This document shows positions 6,451 through 6,751 of a DNA stretch of 6,751 nucleotides, piece by piece. Made by a program: the position numbers and the translations under genes. Source of the DNA: Candidatus Pullichristensenella stercoripullorum (GTDB lineage Bacteria > Bacillota > Clostridia > Christensenellales > Aristaeellaceae); assembly GCA_018712885.1 (NCBI GenBank), contig DVGE01000093.1, forward strand, positions 1 to 6,751, given 5' to 3'. The notes under the pieces are model-generated. The model did not search any database, was not told where the DNA came from, and saw nothing but the letters and a program-made list of their open reading frames with translations. The first letter of the stretch is position 1. Every line of letters begins with the position of its first letter.

Positions 6451-6751
6451 ATGTTTCTGGTGAGCGGCGGGAGGCGGCTTTGCGGGGAGTTGGAGGTCGG
6501 CTGCGCAAAGAACGCGGTGCTGCCCATACTGGCGGCGGCGATGCTGACCGATACGCCGGTGACGGTCGAGGATTGTCCCGACCTTGTGGACGCGCGCAAC
6601 ATGCTCTCTATCCTGGAAACGCTGGGCTGCCGCGTGGAAGCGCGGGGGCGGGACGTGGTGCTCGACGCCTCGCGCGCCGAGAACCACGAGATGCCGGAAA
6701 AGCTCTCCAAGCGCCTGCGCTCGTCCATCTTTCTGCTCGGGCCGCTCGTCG
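6451..6751 (+). CDS. murA: UDP-N-acetylglucosamine 1-carboxyvinyltransferase MurA (3' partial)
   Basis: MurA is the cytoplasmic enzyme that transfers enolpyruvate from phosphoenolpyruvate to UDP-GlcNAc, the first committed step of peptidoglycan synthesis. Only the first 100 residues are in the window. They open with VSGGRRLCGELEV, the usual N-terminal strand of the EPT fold, followed by CAKNAVLPILAAAMLT with the Lys-Asn pair at 20-21 that matches the conserved substrate-contacting pair. Next come PDLVDARNMLSILETLG and RLRSSIFLLGPLV, where Arg90 matches the conserved arginine. The residue before AKN is Cys18, where the family normally has Gly. The Cys-containing active-site loop lies beyond the window. 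ATG 6451 is chosen because homology begins there; GGAAGG at 6434-6439 is 11 bases upstream. An in-frame ATG at 6313 would add 46 Arg/Pro-rich residues unlike any MurA. Many Bacillota have two MurA paralogues, and which one this is cannot be told. Confidence 0.92.
   Translation, partial: MFLVSGGRRLCGELEVGCAKNAVLPILAAAMLTDTPVTVEDCPDLVDARNMLSILETLGCRVEARGRDVVLDASRAENHEMPEKLSKRLRSSIFLLGPLV

Noticed and set aside
5088..6728. Long minus-strand open frame of 546 codons across the SEDS gene and the murA start
   Set aside because: It lies antisense to a gene with clear SEDS motifs. Its translation is dominated by His, Gln, Glu, Ala, Gly and Arg without any domain pattern, as expected from reading GC-rich coding DNA backwards.
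6297..6751. Plus-strand frame beginning ATG 6297 after AGGAG, open to the window end
   Set aside because: The AGGAG is only two bases from the ATG, the product is Arg/Ala/Gly-rich with no family features, and it overlaps murA in another frame for its whole second half.

Overview
The window is a stretch of a dcw (division and cell wall) cluster. Six genes lie on the plus strand, tightly packed, in the order spoVD-type PBP (5' end cut off), murE, mraY, murD, spoVE/ftsW, murA (3' end cut off). All six are peptidoglycan genes recognisable from family motifs. I see no RNA gene, mobile element, CRISPR array or phage-like gene, and no evidence of an undescribed system.

The organism is most likely a GC-rich member of the Bacillota (Clostridia in the broad sense). 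Codon third positions are mostly G or C. The gene order spoVD-murE-mraY-murD-spoVE, with no murF between murE and mraY, matches that of Bacillus subtilis. Several genes have strong AGGAGG-type ribosome binding sites. The PBP carries PASTA domains and the Cys-containing SCN active-site motif seen in SpoVD-like proteins. MurE has the DNPR signature of meso-diaminopimelate-adding enzymes, so the peptidoglycan is probably of the meso-DAP type. Whether the cell sporulates cannot be decided here, because SpoVD/SpoVE and FtsI/FtsW pairs look alike at this level.

Layout: 1-1202 is the transpeptidase domain, from downstream of its active-site serine, followed by two PASTA domains. 1223-2683 is murE and 2706-3701 is mraY. 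3702-3780 is an intergenic stretch with a strong terminator-like hairpin followed by a strong RBS. 3781-5151 is murD. 5148-6245 is a SEDS glycosyltransferase whose TTG start overlaps the murD stop. 6246-6450 is a 205-base stretch without a convincing gene. 6451-6751 is the N-terminal 100 residues of murA.

Together the genes cover scattered steps of one pathway. MurA makes the first committed precursor. MurD adds D-Glu and MurE adds meso-DAP to the UDP-MurNAc stem peptide. MraY loads the finished pentapeptide precursor onto undecaprenyl phosphate as lipid I. The SEDS protein and the class B PBP form the membrane polymerase/crosslinker pair that uses lipid II. MurF and MurG, needed to complete the path, are not in the window. 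The features most worth a second look are the intra-operon hairpin before murD and the structured, apparently gene-free gap where murG would be expected.
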